A stretch of DNA of 64,000 nucleotides from Kocuria rosea subsp. polaris (GCA_023896275.1 MLDA01000015.1:45584-109583); one strand, 5' to 3'. Positions 9,307 to 17,240 are shown, counted from the first letter of the stretch. Numbers and translations: made by a program. The notes: a model not told the origin generated them from the letters alone.

Positions 9307-10383
9307 CTACCCGTCCGTCCGGTTGGCGATCACGCGGCGGGCGAGCGCGTCGGCCTCGGCCGCGGCATTCTCGCCGCCCGACTCGGAGCGGGCCGCCGCA
9401 AGCCCGGCCGCGTAGCCCGCGATCCAGGTCGTCAGCGGCGCTGCCGGGCGCACGATCGAGTGTGCGGCTTCGCCGGCAAGGGAAAGGATGCGTTCGACGT
9501 CGACGGGTGCGTCCTCGAGCCCGTACGCGACCATCAGCTCCCGCGCCCACGCGTCGAGTTCGGGGTGCTCGCTCCGGCCGCTCTCCGGTGGCTTCTCGCC
9601 TGCCATGTGGTCCTCCAGATGTGGCTTCTGCTCGGACACCGTCGGCAGCGTGATTCCGGCGTGCGCGGCGTCGTCCCACGTGTCGACGTCGGCGAAGAGG
9701 TCCGCGGTCACGTGCCCCGGGAGTTCCGCCATCGTCGAGCGGGATACCACAACTCTAGCAAGCAGTTGTTTCACCGACGCATTCGCGACGCGACCTTCGT
9801 CACGGAGTCCGGAAACGGCGCGGCGCAGCCCAGCAAGGTCCCAGACCGACGCCAGGGGCTGGTCCCTCCCGAACGCATCCTGGGGCACCCATGCACCGGC
9901 CGTCTCGGGTCCGGCCGCCGGGCGCTCGCGGCCGCCGAGGCGCGGACCGACGGCGCCCGCCGCCCGGCGCAGGATCGGAATAATCTGGCCTGGTCGGGCG
10001 TAGTCGACGGCGAGCACGAAGCAGGCCCCAGCAGCACCCGGGACCACCCGTTCGAGCGCCTCGAGGCCCGCGGCCATGGCGGCGGCGGGGCCGGCGAACA
10101 CGGGCTCCTCGCGCGTGAGCATGATCGGGATGCCGCACTCCGCGGCGAGAGCCTGCACGCATCCGCGCAGACTCTCGGGCCCGACGACGGCGATCACTTC
10201 GGCGCCGGGGTTCTCCTCCTCTCCCGCGGGCGTGAACGCGAGGTTGAGGACGGCCCGCCCGAGAAGGCTGACGCCGTCGCGCTCGAGAGTCGCCTTGTTG
10301 ACACCGCCGAGGCGGGCCCCGCGGCCGCCGGCGAGGACGATCGCGGCCCTCAGGCCGCCTCGATGCTCAAGAATTCGCTCCAT
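9307..10383 (-). CDS. mobA: MobA-like molybdenum cofactor nucleotidyltransferase fused to a DUF6457-like domain
   Basis: 358 residues from ATG at 10383; a TTG at about 10371 is an alternative. Residues 12-30 hold the nucleotidyltransferase signature LAGGRGARLGGVNKATLE, and FAGPAAAMAAGLEAL and FVLAVDYARPG follow. MobA adds GMP to molybdopterin to make MGD. The last 90 or so residues (HPELDAWARELMVAYGLED onward, ending AEADALARRVIANRTDG) form a separate helical domain resembling DUF6457, which in actinobacteria occurs alone or joined to MobA. The DxP-type metal site reads VDYARPG, which is unusual. The 5' end overlaps the HNH gene by 34 bp. Confidence 0.85.
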   Translation of the reverse strand: MERILEHRGGLRAAIVLAGGRGARLGGVNKATLERDGVSLLGRAVLNLAFTPAGEEENPGAEVIAVVGPESLRGCVQALAAECGIPIMLTREEPVFAGPAAAMAAGLEALERVVPGAAGACFVLAVDYARPGQIIPILRRAAGAVGPRLGGRERPAAGPETAGAWVPQDAFGRDQPLASVWDLAGLRRAVSGLRDEGRVANASVKQLLARVVVSRSTMAELPGHVTADLFADVDTWDDAAHAGITLPTVSEQKPHLEDHMAGEKPPESGRSEHPELDAWARELMVAYGLEDAPVDVERILSLAGEAAHSIVRPAAPLTTWIAGYAAGLAAARSESGGENAAAEADALARRVIANRTDG

Positions 10384-10847
10384 GCTTCTGCCGGTCGCTC
10401 CAGTTCCGAGATGTAGCAGGCGGGCCCGCGCGGGGCCTTCGGCTGAGTCTTCAGCTTCCAGCCTAGCTGCCGGAGGGTCCGGTTGCCTTTCTTGCCATTG
10501 CACGTCAGGCAGCAGGCGACGAGGTTCTCCCAGGTATCCGCCCCGCCGAGCGAGCGCGGGTGAATGTGGTCGACGGTCGTGGCGTGCCGGCCGCAGTAGG
10601 CGCAGGTGTGCGAGTCGCGGCGCAGGATGCCGCGGCGGGTGACGTGCACGGGCCGGCGGTAGGGGATCCGCACGTAGCGGTGGAGCAAGATGACGGAGGG
10701 ACGCGAGACGACGTCGCTGGGCCCGACGACCGGTTCCGGGTCCTCGGCGAGAACGCTCGCCTTACCGGTCAGCACGAGCAGCAGCGCGCGGCGGAATGTG
10801 ACCACCGCGAGCGGTTCGTATCCTGCGTTCAGTACTAGGGTTCGCAT
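10350..10847 (-). CDS. HNH endonuclease-domain protein
   Basis: 165 residues. The HNH core lies at about 80-120: CAYCGRHATTVDHIHPRSLGG (first zinc pair, catalytic DH) then NLVACCLTCNGKKGNRT (second zinc pair and N). The N-terminus MRTLVLNAGYEPLAVV is a block conserved in a chromosomal HNH family found across actinobacteria and cyanobacteria. It is not a homing-endonuclease insert. Its cellular role is not known. First gene of the leftward cluster running through mobA, moeA, fdhD and the molybdoenzyme, though its link to cofactor work may be only positional. Confidence 0.88.
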   Translation of the reverse strand: MRTLVLNAGYEPLAVVTFRRALLLVLTGKASVLAEDPEPVVGPSDVVSRPSVILLHRYVRIPYRRPVHVTRRGILRRDSHTCAYCGRHATTVDHIHPRSLGGADTWENLVACCLTCNGKKGNRTLRQLGWKLKTQPKAPRGPACYISELERPAEAWSEFLSIEAA

Positions 10848-11079
10848 GCGCGTTCCTCACGGTCCTGCTCGCCGTGGGCCTCTTGCGCTCCCCACGGCGT
10901 GTGTCGTGGTTCTTCGTGCATCCAGCCTAACGGTGTCGCCCGGCCGCCGGTGTGGCCTCCGCCACGCAATGGGGCGTGTCGCTGCTGGTTTTGCCGTGCC
11001 GTTACCGGCTGTGCGCCGTCAGGTCACGCGTCGGCCCGTCACCGTTAAGGAGCGCGACCGGCTCACCGGGGCATGGGGT
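10848..11079. other. Intergenic stretch, promoter region of the HNH gene
   Basis: No supported reading frame. It must hold the leftward promoter of the HNH-mobA-moeA-fdhD cluster, but I see no clear -35/-10 pair and no repeat. Confidence 0.4.
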
Positions 11080-11124
11080 TAAAACGCCATCGGCCCGTTC
11101 GCGGGTGAGCGAACGGACCGATGG
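11080..11124 (-). terminator. Rho-independent terminator of the NlpC/P60 gene
   Basis: A 16-bp stem with one mismatch (11087-11102 with 11109-11124) is followed on the minus strand by CGTTTTAA. It lies 58 bp past the stop of the hydrolase gene. Confidence 0.85.
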
Positions 11125-11181
11125 GGAGAGTATGCGGCAGGGTGACTGCCGCGGACCGGCGCAGGGCCGGTGAGCCCGGTG

Positions 11182-12036
11182 TTAGCGGGCCAGCGTGTAG
11201 TAGCCGTAGAGGGGGCCGTACGCGCTGTTGGCCGGGCGAAGAACGGTGCCGACCGAGGGGTTCTGGGCGCCGACGATCTGGCCGTTGCCGATGTAGATGC
11301 CGACGTGGCCGCCACCGTTCTGGAAGACGAGATCGCCCAGCTGCGGGGAGGAGGTGCGGACGAACTGGCCGGAGCCGAGGATCGCGGAGGTGCCGCGGGC
11401 GACGTTGATGCCGTGCTGCGCGTAGATCCACTGCACGAAGCCGGAGCAGTCCCAGCCGGCCGGGCTGTTGCCGCCGAAGACGTAAGGCGAGCCGACGTAC
11501 TGCTTGGCCATGGCCGCGATCGCTGCGCCGCTGCCGGTAGCTGCGGAATCGACGACGGGCTCGGGCTCCGGAGCCGCCTCGGCGGCAGGAGCGGCCTGGG
11601 CCGCTGCGCCACCGTTGTTGACGTTTTCGCGGGTCATGGCGGCGTACTGCGCCTCGTCCTCGACCTCTTCGGTCTGGGTCTCGACCTGCTCAGCAACAGC
11701 CACAACGACGGGCTCGGGCTCGGGGGCCGGAGTTGCTTCGAGGACGACTCGCTCGACCTCGTAGTCCTCGACGGCCTTGGCCGAAACGGTCACCGCGGCG
11801 ACGGCGGTGCGCTCGACCGGCAGGGCCTCAACCGGGGCACTGGCGGCTTCGCGGGCCACCGGGTTGGCCTGTGCCGGGACGCCCATCGTCAGGACGAGGC
11901 CGGAGGCTGCGGCGATGACGGCGGCCTGACGGCCGACGGAGCCGGCGTTCGAGGCGACTGCCTTCGAGACACCCTCGAGCGGGTTGCTACGGACAGGAGT
12001 CGCGCGGTGGCGACCGAGTGCATGGCGCTTGGACAA
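11182..12036 (-). CDS. Secreted NlpC/P60 (C40) peptidoglycan endopeptidase
   Basis: 284 residues. A signal peptide spans about 1-57 (basic start, hydrophobic AAVIAAASGLVLTMGVPAQA). A long disordered Ala/Glu/Pro/Val linker follows to about 165, then the NlpC/P60 domain. The catalytic Cys is in WDCSGFVQW and the catalytic His in GGGHVGIYIGNG. The usual third residue falls in IVGAQNPS, where the common His is not present. The enzyme cuts stem peptides of peptidoglycan outside the membrane, for cell separation or growth. It has no LysM or other wall-binding domain. Its leader holds a c-di-AMP riboswitch, so expression should follow wall and osmotic state. Confidence 0.92.
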   Translation of the reverse strand: MSKRHALGRHRATPVRSNPLEGVSKAVASNAGSVGRQAAVIAAASGLVLTMGVPAQANPVAREAASAPVEALPVERTAVAAVTVSAKAVEDYEVERVVLEATPAPEPEPVVVAVAEQVETQTEEVEDEAQYAAMTRENVNNGGAAAQAAPAAEAAPEPEPVVDSAATGSGAAIAAMAKQYVGSPYVFGGNSPAGWDCSGFVQWIYAQHGINVARGTSAILGSGQFVRTSSPQLGDLVFQNGGGHVGIYIGNGQIVGAQNPSVGTVLRPANSAYGPLYGYYTLAR

Positions 12037-12043
12037 AAGTTTT

Positions 12044-12190
12044 ACCTCTCCCTATGTCTACGAGGTGAGCTGTCGGGTTCGAGTGGGAGTCACCCGGCGG
12101 CCGGAGCAGGTTCTGCTTCGATCGCTTAACCCCAAGGGCTGGTTGCCCTCAAGACCTCTTGGATCCTGTATTTGGTTCCCCCGCCACTGC
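12044..12190 (-). promoter_or_regulatory. c-di-AMP riboswitch (ydaO/yuaA type) upstream of the NlpC/P60 gene
   Basis: Read on the minus strand, the leader carries the conserved blocks of the ydaO-type riboswitch in order: GGCGGGGGAACCA, then CTTGGGGTTAAGC, then CCGACAGCTCACCTCGTAGA just before GGGAGAGGTAAAA and the start codon. The same blocks recur in the leader of the neighbouring M23 gene. One core position differs from the usual GGGGTGAA. A hairpin with arms CACTGCC/GGCAGTG sits directly upstream (to about 12232). Family knowledge: c-di-AMP binding turns these leaders off. Confidence 0.88.
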
Positions 12191-12308
12191 CAAGCGTGTT
12201 TGTAACGAACGGGCCTCGGTCGGCGGCAGTGTTGAACACTCCGTCCGAGGGTGTTGGACCCATACGGGGTCCAGCACGTCGTCAACGATATACGAATCCG
12301 AACCGAAT

Positions 12309-12324
12309 GTCACGTTAAGGTCAC
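12309..12324 (-). promoter_or_regulatory. GTGAC-N6-GTGAC direct repeat, possible MtrA/GlnR-type box
   Basis: On the minus strand GTGAC-CTTAAC-GTGAC, a perfect direct repeat with 6-bp spacer, lies upstream of a possible -10 (TATATC, near 12285) for the riboswitch transcript. MtrA and GlnR of actinobacteria bind GTnAC-N6-GTnAC-like repeats, and MtrA controls wall hydrolases. Binding here is inferred. Confidence 0.45.
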
Positions 12325-12358
12325 GGAAAGATATTTTTCTGGTCTCGCCAGTTTGAAT

Positions 12359-13306
12359 TTACAACCAACCGGCCGGATCGACGGCGGTGCCGTCGACGAG
12401 GACCTCGAAGTGCAGGTGGCATCCAGTCGAGTTGCCGGTCGTCCCGCTCAGGGAGACGACATCACCGCGCTCGATCGTGTCACCAACAGCGACCTTCAAC
12501 GACGTGTTGTGGTTGTAGGTCGTCTCGAGGCCGTTGCCGTGATCGACGCGCACGCGGTTGCCCGAGTGCCCGGCGTACTCGGCCTGGACGACCGTGCCGG
12601 CGGCCGCGGCCTTCACCGGGGTGCCGCAGGCGATGCCGTAGTCCTGTCCGATGTGGTTGACCATGCCGGCTCCGCCCCACGGATTCGCCCGATAGCCGAA
12701 GCGGGACGTGATGCGGACGGTGTCGAGCGGCTGCGCGAGCACTCCGGCGGTCTCCACCTTGGTGACGTCCCCGGCCGCGGCCGTCATCACCTGATCAAGT
12801 GCGTTTTCTTCGCTGACAGTCCCCGTCACCGAAGCCAGCTCGATGTCGAAGTCGTCCGCTGCGGGCGCGACGACGTCCTCAACCGTGGCCTGCGCCTCAG
12901 CCTTGGCGCGCGCTTCCGTGCCGGGATCGTTCAGCTGCGGCCAGGCCGCCGTCAACGCGAGGCCGGAAACGGCCGCCGCTGCGGCGAACTTGTGGCTGGC
13001 TGCGATCCGAGTACGGCCCTGCGGTCGCGCGAGACGGCGTTCGTGCAGGTCAACGACGGGTGCAGCGACGACGGGCGCGGAGGCTTCAGCCTGGGCGGAC
13101 AGCTCGTCGAGCTGGGCGGTTTCGACGCCGGTGTAGCGAAGGCCGGCCTTGTAGCGGCGGCCGATCTGGGCAGGGCCTGCGGTCGCGGCATGCTCGCGCG
13201 AGACCGCTTCGGCCTGCAGGCTGCGGCGCTCGGCACCGCGGGGGCGACGGAGCGGCGCGTCGTGCGCGGCGCTGCCGCCGGACGACGGTTCGCGTCCGTT
13301 GGACAT
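12359..13306 (-). CDS. Secreted or membrane-anchored M23 family metallopeptidase
   Basis: 315 residues from ATG at 13306. The reading frame stays open further upstream, but that part is riboswitch leader. Residues 1-100 are basic and Ala-rich with one weak hydrophobic stretch (KFAAAAAVSGLALTAAW) that can act as signal or anchor. The M23 domain occupies the last 120 or so residues: RITSRFGYRANPWGG, MVNHIGQDYGIACGTPVKAA (HxxxD zinc site), then GCHLHFEVLVDG (HxH). The enzyme cuts cross-bridges or stem peptides in peptidoglycan. The gene lies in tandem behind the NlpC/P60 gene but has its own leader with a c-di-AMP riboswitch. Confidence 0.92.
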   Translation of the reverse strand: MSNGREPSSGGSAAHDAPLRRPRGAERRSLQAEAVSREHAATAGPAQIGRRYKAGLRYTGVETAQLDELSAQAEASAPVVAAPVVDLHERRLARPQGRTRIAASHKFAAAAAVSGLALTAAWPQLNDPGTEARAKAEAQATVEDVVAPAADDFDIELASVTGTVSEENALDQVMTAAAGDVTKVETAGVLAQPLDTVRITSRFGYRANPWGGAGMVNHIGQDYGIACGTPVKAAAAGTVVQAEYAGHSGNRVRVDHGNGLETTYNHNTSLKVAVGDTIERGDVVSLSGTTGNSTGCHLHFEVLVDGTAVDPAGWL

Positions 13307-13323
13307 GTTCTCAGTCAATCGTT

Positions 13324-13485
13324 TACCTCTCAGAGAGCCTGCGAAGTTAGCTGTCGGATTCGGATGTGAGATGCATCCGGCCGCCATTCCCCCAACGTGG
13401 AGATTGACTGGCTTCACCCCAAGGGCGCGCGGCACAGGTCTGACCCGTGCACTTCGCTCCCGCGATAGATGGTTCCCCCGCCTCT
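13324..13485 (-). promoter_or_regulatory. c-di-AMP riboswitch (ydaO/yuaA type) upstream of the M23 gene
   Basis: On the minus strand the leader shows AGGCGGGGGAACCAT, CCCTTGGGGTGAAGC and TCCGACAGCTAACTTCGCAGG, followed by GAGAGGTAAAC and the start codon about 18 bp on. Order and content match the ydaO-type riboswitch and the second copy at 12044-12190. A hairpin with arms CTGCCG/CGGCAG lies just upstream (to about 13522). Confidence 0.9.
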
Positions 13486-13594
13486 GCCGAAAGTGTTCGG
13501 TTCGACGGATCCCGACGGCAGAGCTCGGCGAACTCGGGATCCGGTGGCAGGGACTAGTCCCAGCTGTTATCAACGATAACGGAGACGCTACAAA

Positions 13595-13610
13595 GTTACA
13601 ATTCCGTTAT
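13595..13610 (-). promoter_or_regulatory. ATAAC-N6-GTAAC repeat, possible MtrA/GlnR-type box
   Basis: On the minus strand ATAAC-GGAATT-GTAAC, at the promoter side of the second riboswitch. It has the same spacing as the GTGAC repeat before the NlpC/P60 gene. It sits inside a larger 9-bp inverted repeat CGATAACGG (13574-13582) / CCGTTATCG (13604-13612), which may instead be the real operator. Confidence 0.4.
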
Positions 13611-13636
13611 CGTTTTCGGCGTCATGGCCGGTTTCG

Positions 13637-14332
13637 TTATTCGCTGTGCTCCACGAAAACGTGAGTGCTGACCTCGGAAGGCAGCTCGAGGGCCCCTTCG
13701 ACGCCCTCGACGCGCACGACGACGTAGTCCCCCGCGCGCTCGAGCGTGACCGTGGCTCCCGGCCGGATCCCGCCCTCGTTCAGCTGCCCCAGCAGCACCG
13801 GGTCGACCTGGATGGTCTCGGCCAGTCGCAGGACCTTGACGGGTCCGGCCTCCCCGCCGGTCAACGCATCTTCGAGGTTCTGGACGCCGCGGCCGAAGTC
13901 GGCACCAACCGGCCCGCCCAACGCGTCCAGGCCGGGGATCGGGTTCCCGTAGGGGGATTCGGACGGCTGTCCCAGCAGTTCGTAGAGCCGACGCTCGACC
14001 CGCTCGCTCATCACGTGCTCCCAACGGCAGGCCTCGTCGTGCACGTACTCCCACTCGAGCCCGATGACGTCGGAGAGGAGCCGTTCCGCCAGCCGGTGCT
14101 TGCGCATGACCTCGGTCGCGAGCTGACGCCCGGCACCCGTCAGCTCGAGGTGGCGGTCTTTGGAGACGACGAGGAGGCCGTCGCGCTCCATGCGCGCGAC
14201 GGTCTGGGACACGGTCGGGCCGGAGTGCCCCAACCGCTCCGCGATGCGAGCGCGCAGAGCGGTGATCCGCTCCTCCTCGAGTTCCAGAATGGTCCTCAAG
14301 TACATCTCTGTTGTATCAATCAGGTCGGTCAC
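13637..14332 (-). CDS. DtxR/IdeR-family metal-dependent transcriptional regulator
   Basis: 231 residues from GTG at 14332, with GGGAG eight bases upstream; the longer open frame to 14518 is not family-like. The opening VTDLIDTTEMYLRTI is the standard DtxR/IdeR start. The winged helix is RIAERLGHSGPTVSQTVARMERDGL. Metal-site residues lie in the dimerisation region (HRLAERLLSDVIGLEWEYVHDEACRWEHVMS). A C-terminal SH3-like domain ends at THVFVEHSE. The family represses iron or manganese uptake genes when the metal is bound. It could be the global iron regulator or an MntR-type paralogue; I cannot separate these by eye. The next gene, serC, is divergent. Confidence 0.92.
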   Translation of the reverse strand: MTDLIDTTEMYLRTILELEEERITALRARIAERLGHSGPTVSQTVARMERDGLLVVSKDRHLELTGAGRQLATEVMRKHRLAERLLSDVIGLEWEYVHDEACRWEHVMSERVERRLYELLGQPSESPYGNPIPGLDALGGPVGADFGRGVQNLEDALTGGEAGPVKVLRLAETIQVDPVLLGQLNEGGIRPGATVTLERAGDYVVVRVEGVEGALELPSEVSTHVFVEHSE

Positions 14333-14535
14333 GTAGGTGGCTCCCGGACGGCATTCGAAGGGTGTCTTACAGCTGCTCACAACTCTACCCCGCGTTAACA
14401 ATCCTTCCCGGGTTCCGGTTTGAACCTCGCGCTGGGTGAACATAGAAGCAGCGCGTTCTGCCTCCTCCGAGGTCGCGCGCATATCAACCGGCCGTGACCG
14501 GCCTCGAACGGCGATCACCTACCGCAGGAGCCAGC

Positions 14536-15657
14536 GTGAGCGAACAACTGACCATTCCCGACAACCTGCTGCCAGCCGACGGGCGGTTCGGGGCCGGGCC
14601 ATCGAAGGTGCGCCGCGGCCAGCTCGACGCCCTGCTCGCGGCCGGCACCTCCGTCCTCGGCACCTCCCACCGCCAGGCTCCGGTGAAGAACCTCGTGAAG
14701 TCCGTCCAGGAGGGCCTGCTCGACCTCTTCAAAGCCCCCGAGGGTTACGAGGTCGTCCTGGGCGTCGGCGGTTCCACCGCGTTCTGGGACATCGCGTCCT
14801 TCGGCCTCGTGGAGAACAAGGCGCAGCACCTCTCGTTCGGCGAGTTCGGCTCGAAGTTCGCCAAGGCCACCGACAACGCGCCGTTCCTCGCAAGCTCCTC
14901 GATCATTACGTCCGCTCCGGGCACGCGCCCGAATCCTGTCGCCGAACCCGGCGTCGACCTCTACGCCTGGCCCCAGAACGAGACCTCGACCGGCGTCGCG
15001 GCCCCGGTTAAGCGCGTTGCCGGAGCCGATGCGGGCTCGCTGGTCGTGGTTGACGCGACCAGCGCGGCAGGCGGTCTCGACGTCGACGTCTCCGAGACGG
15101 ATGTCTACTACTTCGCCCCGCAGAAGAACTTCGCGTCCGACGGCGGCCTGTGGCTGGCACTGTTCTCCCCGGCCGCGCTCGAGCGCGCCGAGCGCATCGC
15201 GGCGTCCGACCGCTGGGTCCCGGACTTCCTGGATCTGAAGACCGCCATCGACAACTCCTCGAAGAACCAGACCTACAACACCCCGAGCCTGTCGACGCTC
15301 GTGACCCTCGACGACCAGATTTCCTGGATCCGTTCCAATGGCGGCCTCGACTGGGCCACGGCCCGCACCGCGGATTCCGCCTCGCGCATCTACGGCTGGG
15401 CCGAGGCCTCCGCGGTCGCGACCCCCTACGTCGTTGCTGCCGAGGACCGCTCGAACGTGATCGCCACGATCGACTTCGACGAGTCGGTCGACGCGGCAGC
15501 GATCTCGAAGGCCCTGCGCGCCAACGGCGTCGTGGACACGGAACCGTACCGCAAGCTGGGCCGCAACCAGCTGCGCATCGCGACGTTCGTCGCCATCGAA
15601 CCGGACGACGTCACCGCGCTGACGCGCTGCATCGACTACGTCCTCGAGAACCTCTAG
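14536..15657 (+). CDS. serC: Phosphoserine aminotransferase
   Basis: 373 residues from GTG at 14536, with GCAGGAG upstream. FGAGPSKVR near the N-terminus, GVGGSTAFWD, ATSAAGGLDVDV and YYFAPQKNFASDGG (with the PLP-binding Lys) match the actinobacterial SerC group, which differs from the enterobacterial one. The enzyme moves an amino group from glutamate to 3-phosphohydroxypyruvate in serine synthesis, and may also act in pyridoxine synthesis. Cytoplasmic. It stands alone between its promoter and a strong terminator. Confidence 0.95.
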   Translation: MSEQLTIPDNLLPADGRFGAGPSKVRRGQLDALLAAGTSVLGTSHRQAPVKNLVKSVQEGLLDLFKAPEGYEVVLGVGGSTAFWDIASFGLVENKAQHLSFGEFGSKFAKATDNAPFLASSSIITSAPGTRPNPVAEPGVDLYAWPQNETSTGVAAPVKRVAGADAGSLVVVDATSAAGGLDVDVSETDVYYFAPQKNFASDGGLWLALFSPAALERAERIAASDRWVPDFLDLKTAIDNSSKNQTYNTPSLSTLVTLDDQISWIRSNGGLDWATARTADSASRIYGWAEASAVATPYVVAAEDRSNVIATIDFDESVDAAAISKALRANGVVDTEPYRKLGRNQLRIATFVAIEPDDVTALTRCIDYVLENL

Positions 15658-15673
15658 CCACCGCCGGACGCGC

Positions 15674-15713
15674 AAACGCCCGGGCCGCACCTAATGGTGC
15701 GGCCCGGGCGTTT
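15674..15713. terminator. Bidirectional terminator after serC
   Basis: An 18-bp perfect stem (AAACGCCCGGGCCGCACC and its complement, 15674-15691 with 15696-15713) with a 4-base loop and flanking A and T runs. It serves serC and the converging DUF3027 gene. Confidence 0.92.
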
Positions 15714-15751
15714 TTGCGTGATGGTCGGCGCCGCCATCCGGCGGACCGTAT

Positions 15752-16333
15752 TTAGGAGGTCGAGCGCTGCCCGCGGCGCGGGCGACGACGACGGCGCGGG
15801 CGGGTCGGCCCGTCGTCCGGATCCTCGTCATCCTCCGGCGCGGAGACGCCGTCGTCCGGGGCGTCGGTTTCTGCGGCTTCGGGGATGGCCTCGGGCTCGT
15901 CAGCCGCCTCGTCCGGAGCCTCCGCGACGCTCACCGCGTCGTCGCGCTCCTCCCCCGCGGGCTCAGCAACGGCCGCCGCTTCGGCCGCCTCGGACTCGTC
16001 GCGCGCCTTCTGCTCGGCGAGCTCCTCCGGCGCAACGCGTTCAGCCCACGGCACCCAGGCCGGGGCCAGCACTGCGTCCTGACCGGGCAGGAGACCGGAA
16101 TCGCACACCGTCGCGACCTTGACCCGTGGGCCCCTCGCCAGCGTGACATACCAGTGCCAGCCGGCGTACCCGCGCATCTTGGCCGCGAACCGGTGCAGGA
16201 CGAGCCGGTCGCCCTCTGCGCTGGCGCCCAGGTGCTCACCGATCTGCCCGTCGGGCACCTGGCGCGCGAGTGCCTCGCGTGCGCTCGCCACGTCTGCGGC
16301 CAGCACGTCGTCCAGTTTCGGGGTCCGGGCCAT
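15752..16333 (-). CDS. DUF3027 family protein
   Basis: 193 residues. The conserved part is residues 1-110: MARTPKLDDVLAADVASAREAL at the start, then GYAGWHWYVTLARGPR and LLPGQDAVLAPAWVPWAERV, blocks typical of the actinobacterial DUF3027 family. The remaining 80 residues are an acidic Ala/Glu/Asp tail ending in a basic patch (RPRRRRRPRRGQR). Function unknown. It lies 3 bp downstream of the cold-shock gene, a pairing that recurs in actinobacteria and suggests a nucleic-acid related role. Confidence 0.88.
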   Translation of the reverse strand: MARTPKLDDVLAADVASAREALARQVPDGQIGEHLGASAEGDRLVLHRFAAKMRGYAGWHWYVTLARGPRVKVATVCDSGLLPGQDAVLAPAWVPWAERVAPEELAEQKARDESEAAEAAAVAEPAGEERDDAVSVAEAPDEAADEPEAIPEAAETDAPDDGVSAPEDDEDPDDGPTRPRRRRRPRRGQRSTS

Positions 16334-16336
16334 GGT

Positions 16337-16720
16337 CTAAGCGTCCAGGTCGTCTGCGACGGCGCGGAGCACGGTCGCGATCTTGGCGCTCTGGCGCTTC
16401 TCCGGATAACGGCCGTTGCGCAGCCCGTCGGAGATGCCGTCCAGGAGCCGGATGAGATCCTCGACGATGACGGCCTGCGCTTCGGCGGGCTTGCGCTTCG
16501 CGCGCGCCACCGACGGGGCCTTGTCGAGAATCCTCACCGACAGCGCCTGAGCACCCTTGCGCCCCTCCGCGATGCCGAACTCCATGCGCGTTCCGGCCCG
16601 CACCTCACTGACCCCGGAGGGCAGCGCTGAGGCCGGGAGGTAGACCTCCTGGCCGTCCTCTGCGACGAGGAATCCGAATCCCTTCGCCGGTTCATACCAC
16701 TTGACCTTGCCTACAGGCAC
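16337..16720 (-). CDS. Cold-shock domain protein with C-terminal extension
   Basis: 127 residues, about twice the usual CspA length. Residues 1-65 form the cold-shock domain: GKVKWYEPAKGFGFLVAEDG contains RNP-1, and VYLPASALP sits where RNP-2 normally reads VFVHxSAI, so RNP-2 is altered. The extra 60 residues are helical and charged (VIVEDLIRLLDGISDGLRNG) and probably form a separate bundle. Predicted to bind single-stranded RNA or DNA in the cytoplasm. It is the first gene of a pair with DUF3027. Confidence 0.88.
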   Translation of the reverse strand: MPVGKVKWYEPAKGFGFLVAEDGQEVYLPASALPSGVSEVRAGTRMEFGIAEGRKGAQALSVRILDKAPSVARAKRKPAEAQAVIVEDLIRLLDGISDGLRNGRYPEKRQSAKIATVLRAVADDLDA

Positions 16721-16913
16721 TTTTACTTACCTCGTTCTCGCATTCGGCGGTGCACCTATTCCTCTGGTGCCCCGCTCCGGGTTCCCAGCGGCGCCGGCGC
16801 GGTCGATCGCGCTCAGGGCGTCCCGAGCTGGGGAAGTCTGTCTCTCTAGAGTACGCCACGAACGACCACTTCAGGACTTTGCGCCTGATAGGCGGCTGTG
16901 TACGTTTAACGCC

Positions 16914-17141
16914 GTGAAGAAGCGCGACGAAGCACGCCCCACCTCCCGCTGGGTCCTGATCATGGCGGCCGCCACGGCCATCGGCTCTCTGGTCTGCCTG
17001 GCCGCCATCCTGGTCTCCTACGCCGCCGGCGGCCCCGCGTGGCCGGCCCTCTACTGGATCGGCCTCTACGGACTGCCGCTCGCGTTTGCCCTGATGGTCC
17101 TCGGCCTGATCTTGAACCTGCGGGACCGCCGCCGGCGCTAA
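16914..17141 (+). CDS. Small two-helix membrane protein
   Basis: 75 residues from GTG at 16914; the open frame further upstream overlaps the divergent Csp promoter. A basic N-terminus (KKRDEARPTSR) precedes two hydrophobic helices at about 13-37 and 45-67, and the tail is RDRRRR. The layout suggests a hairpin with both ends in the cytoplasm. The family is not known to me; short proteins of this kind often follow csp genes in actinobacteria. Confidence 0.6.
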   Translation: MKKRDEARPTSRWVLIMAAATAIGSLVCLAAILVSYAAGGPAWPALYWIGLYGLPLAFALMVLGLILNLRDRRRR

Positions 17142-17240
17142 GCACTCGACGACGCACACTCCGCCGACACCCGGCGCGGATCGCACCACCAATCAAGAAA
17201 CATTCAGGCGACTCCCAGTTTCGAAGCACACACTGGGAAC

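Noticed and set aside
12251..12290. Hairpin TGGACCC/GGGTCCA after the M23 gene as a terminator
   Set aside because: A 7-bp stem without a T run on the minus strand. It may contribute, but the evidence is too weak to call.
13307..13573. N-terminal extension of the M23 protein
   Set aside because: The frame is open, but this DNA is the c-di-AMP riboswitch leader, so the start is placed at 13306.
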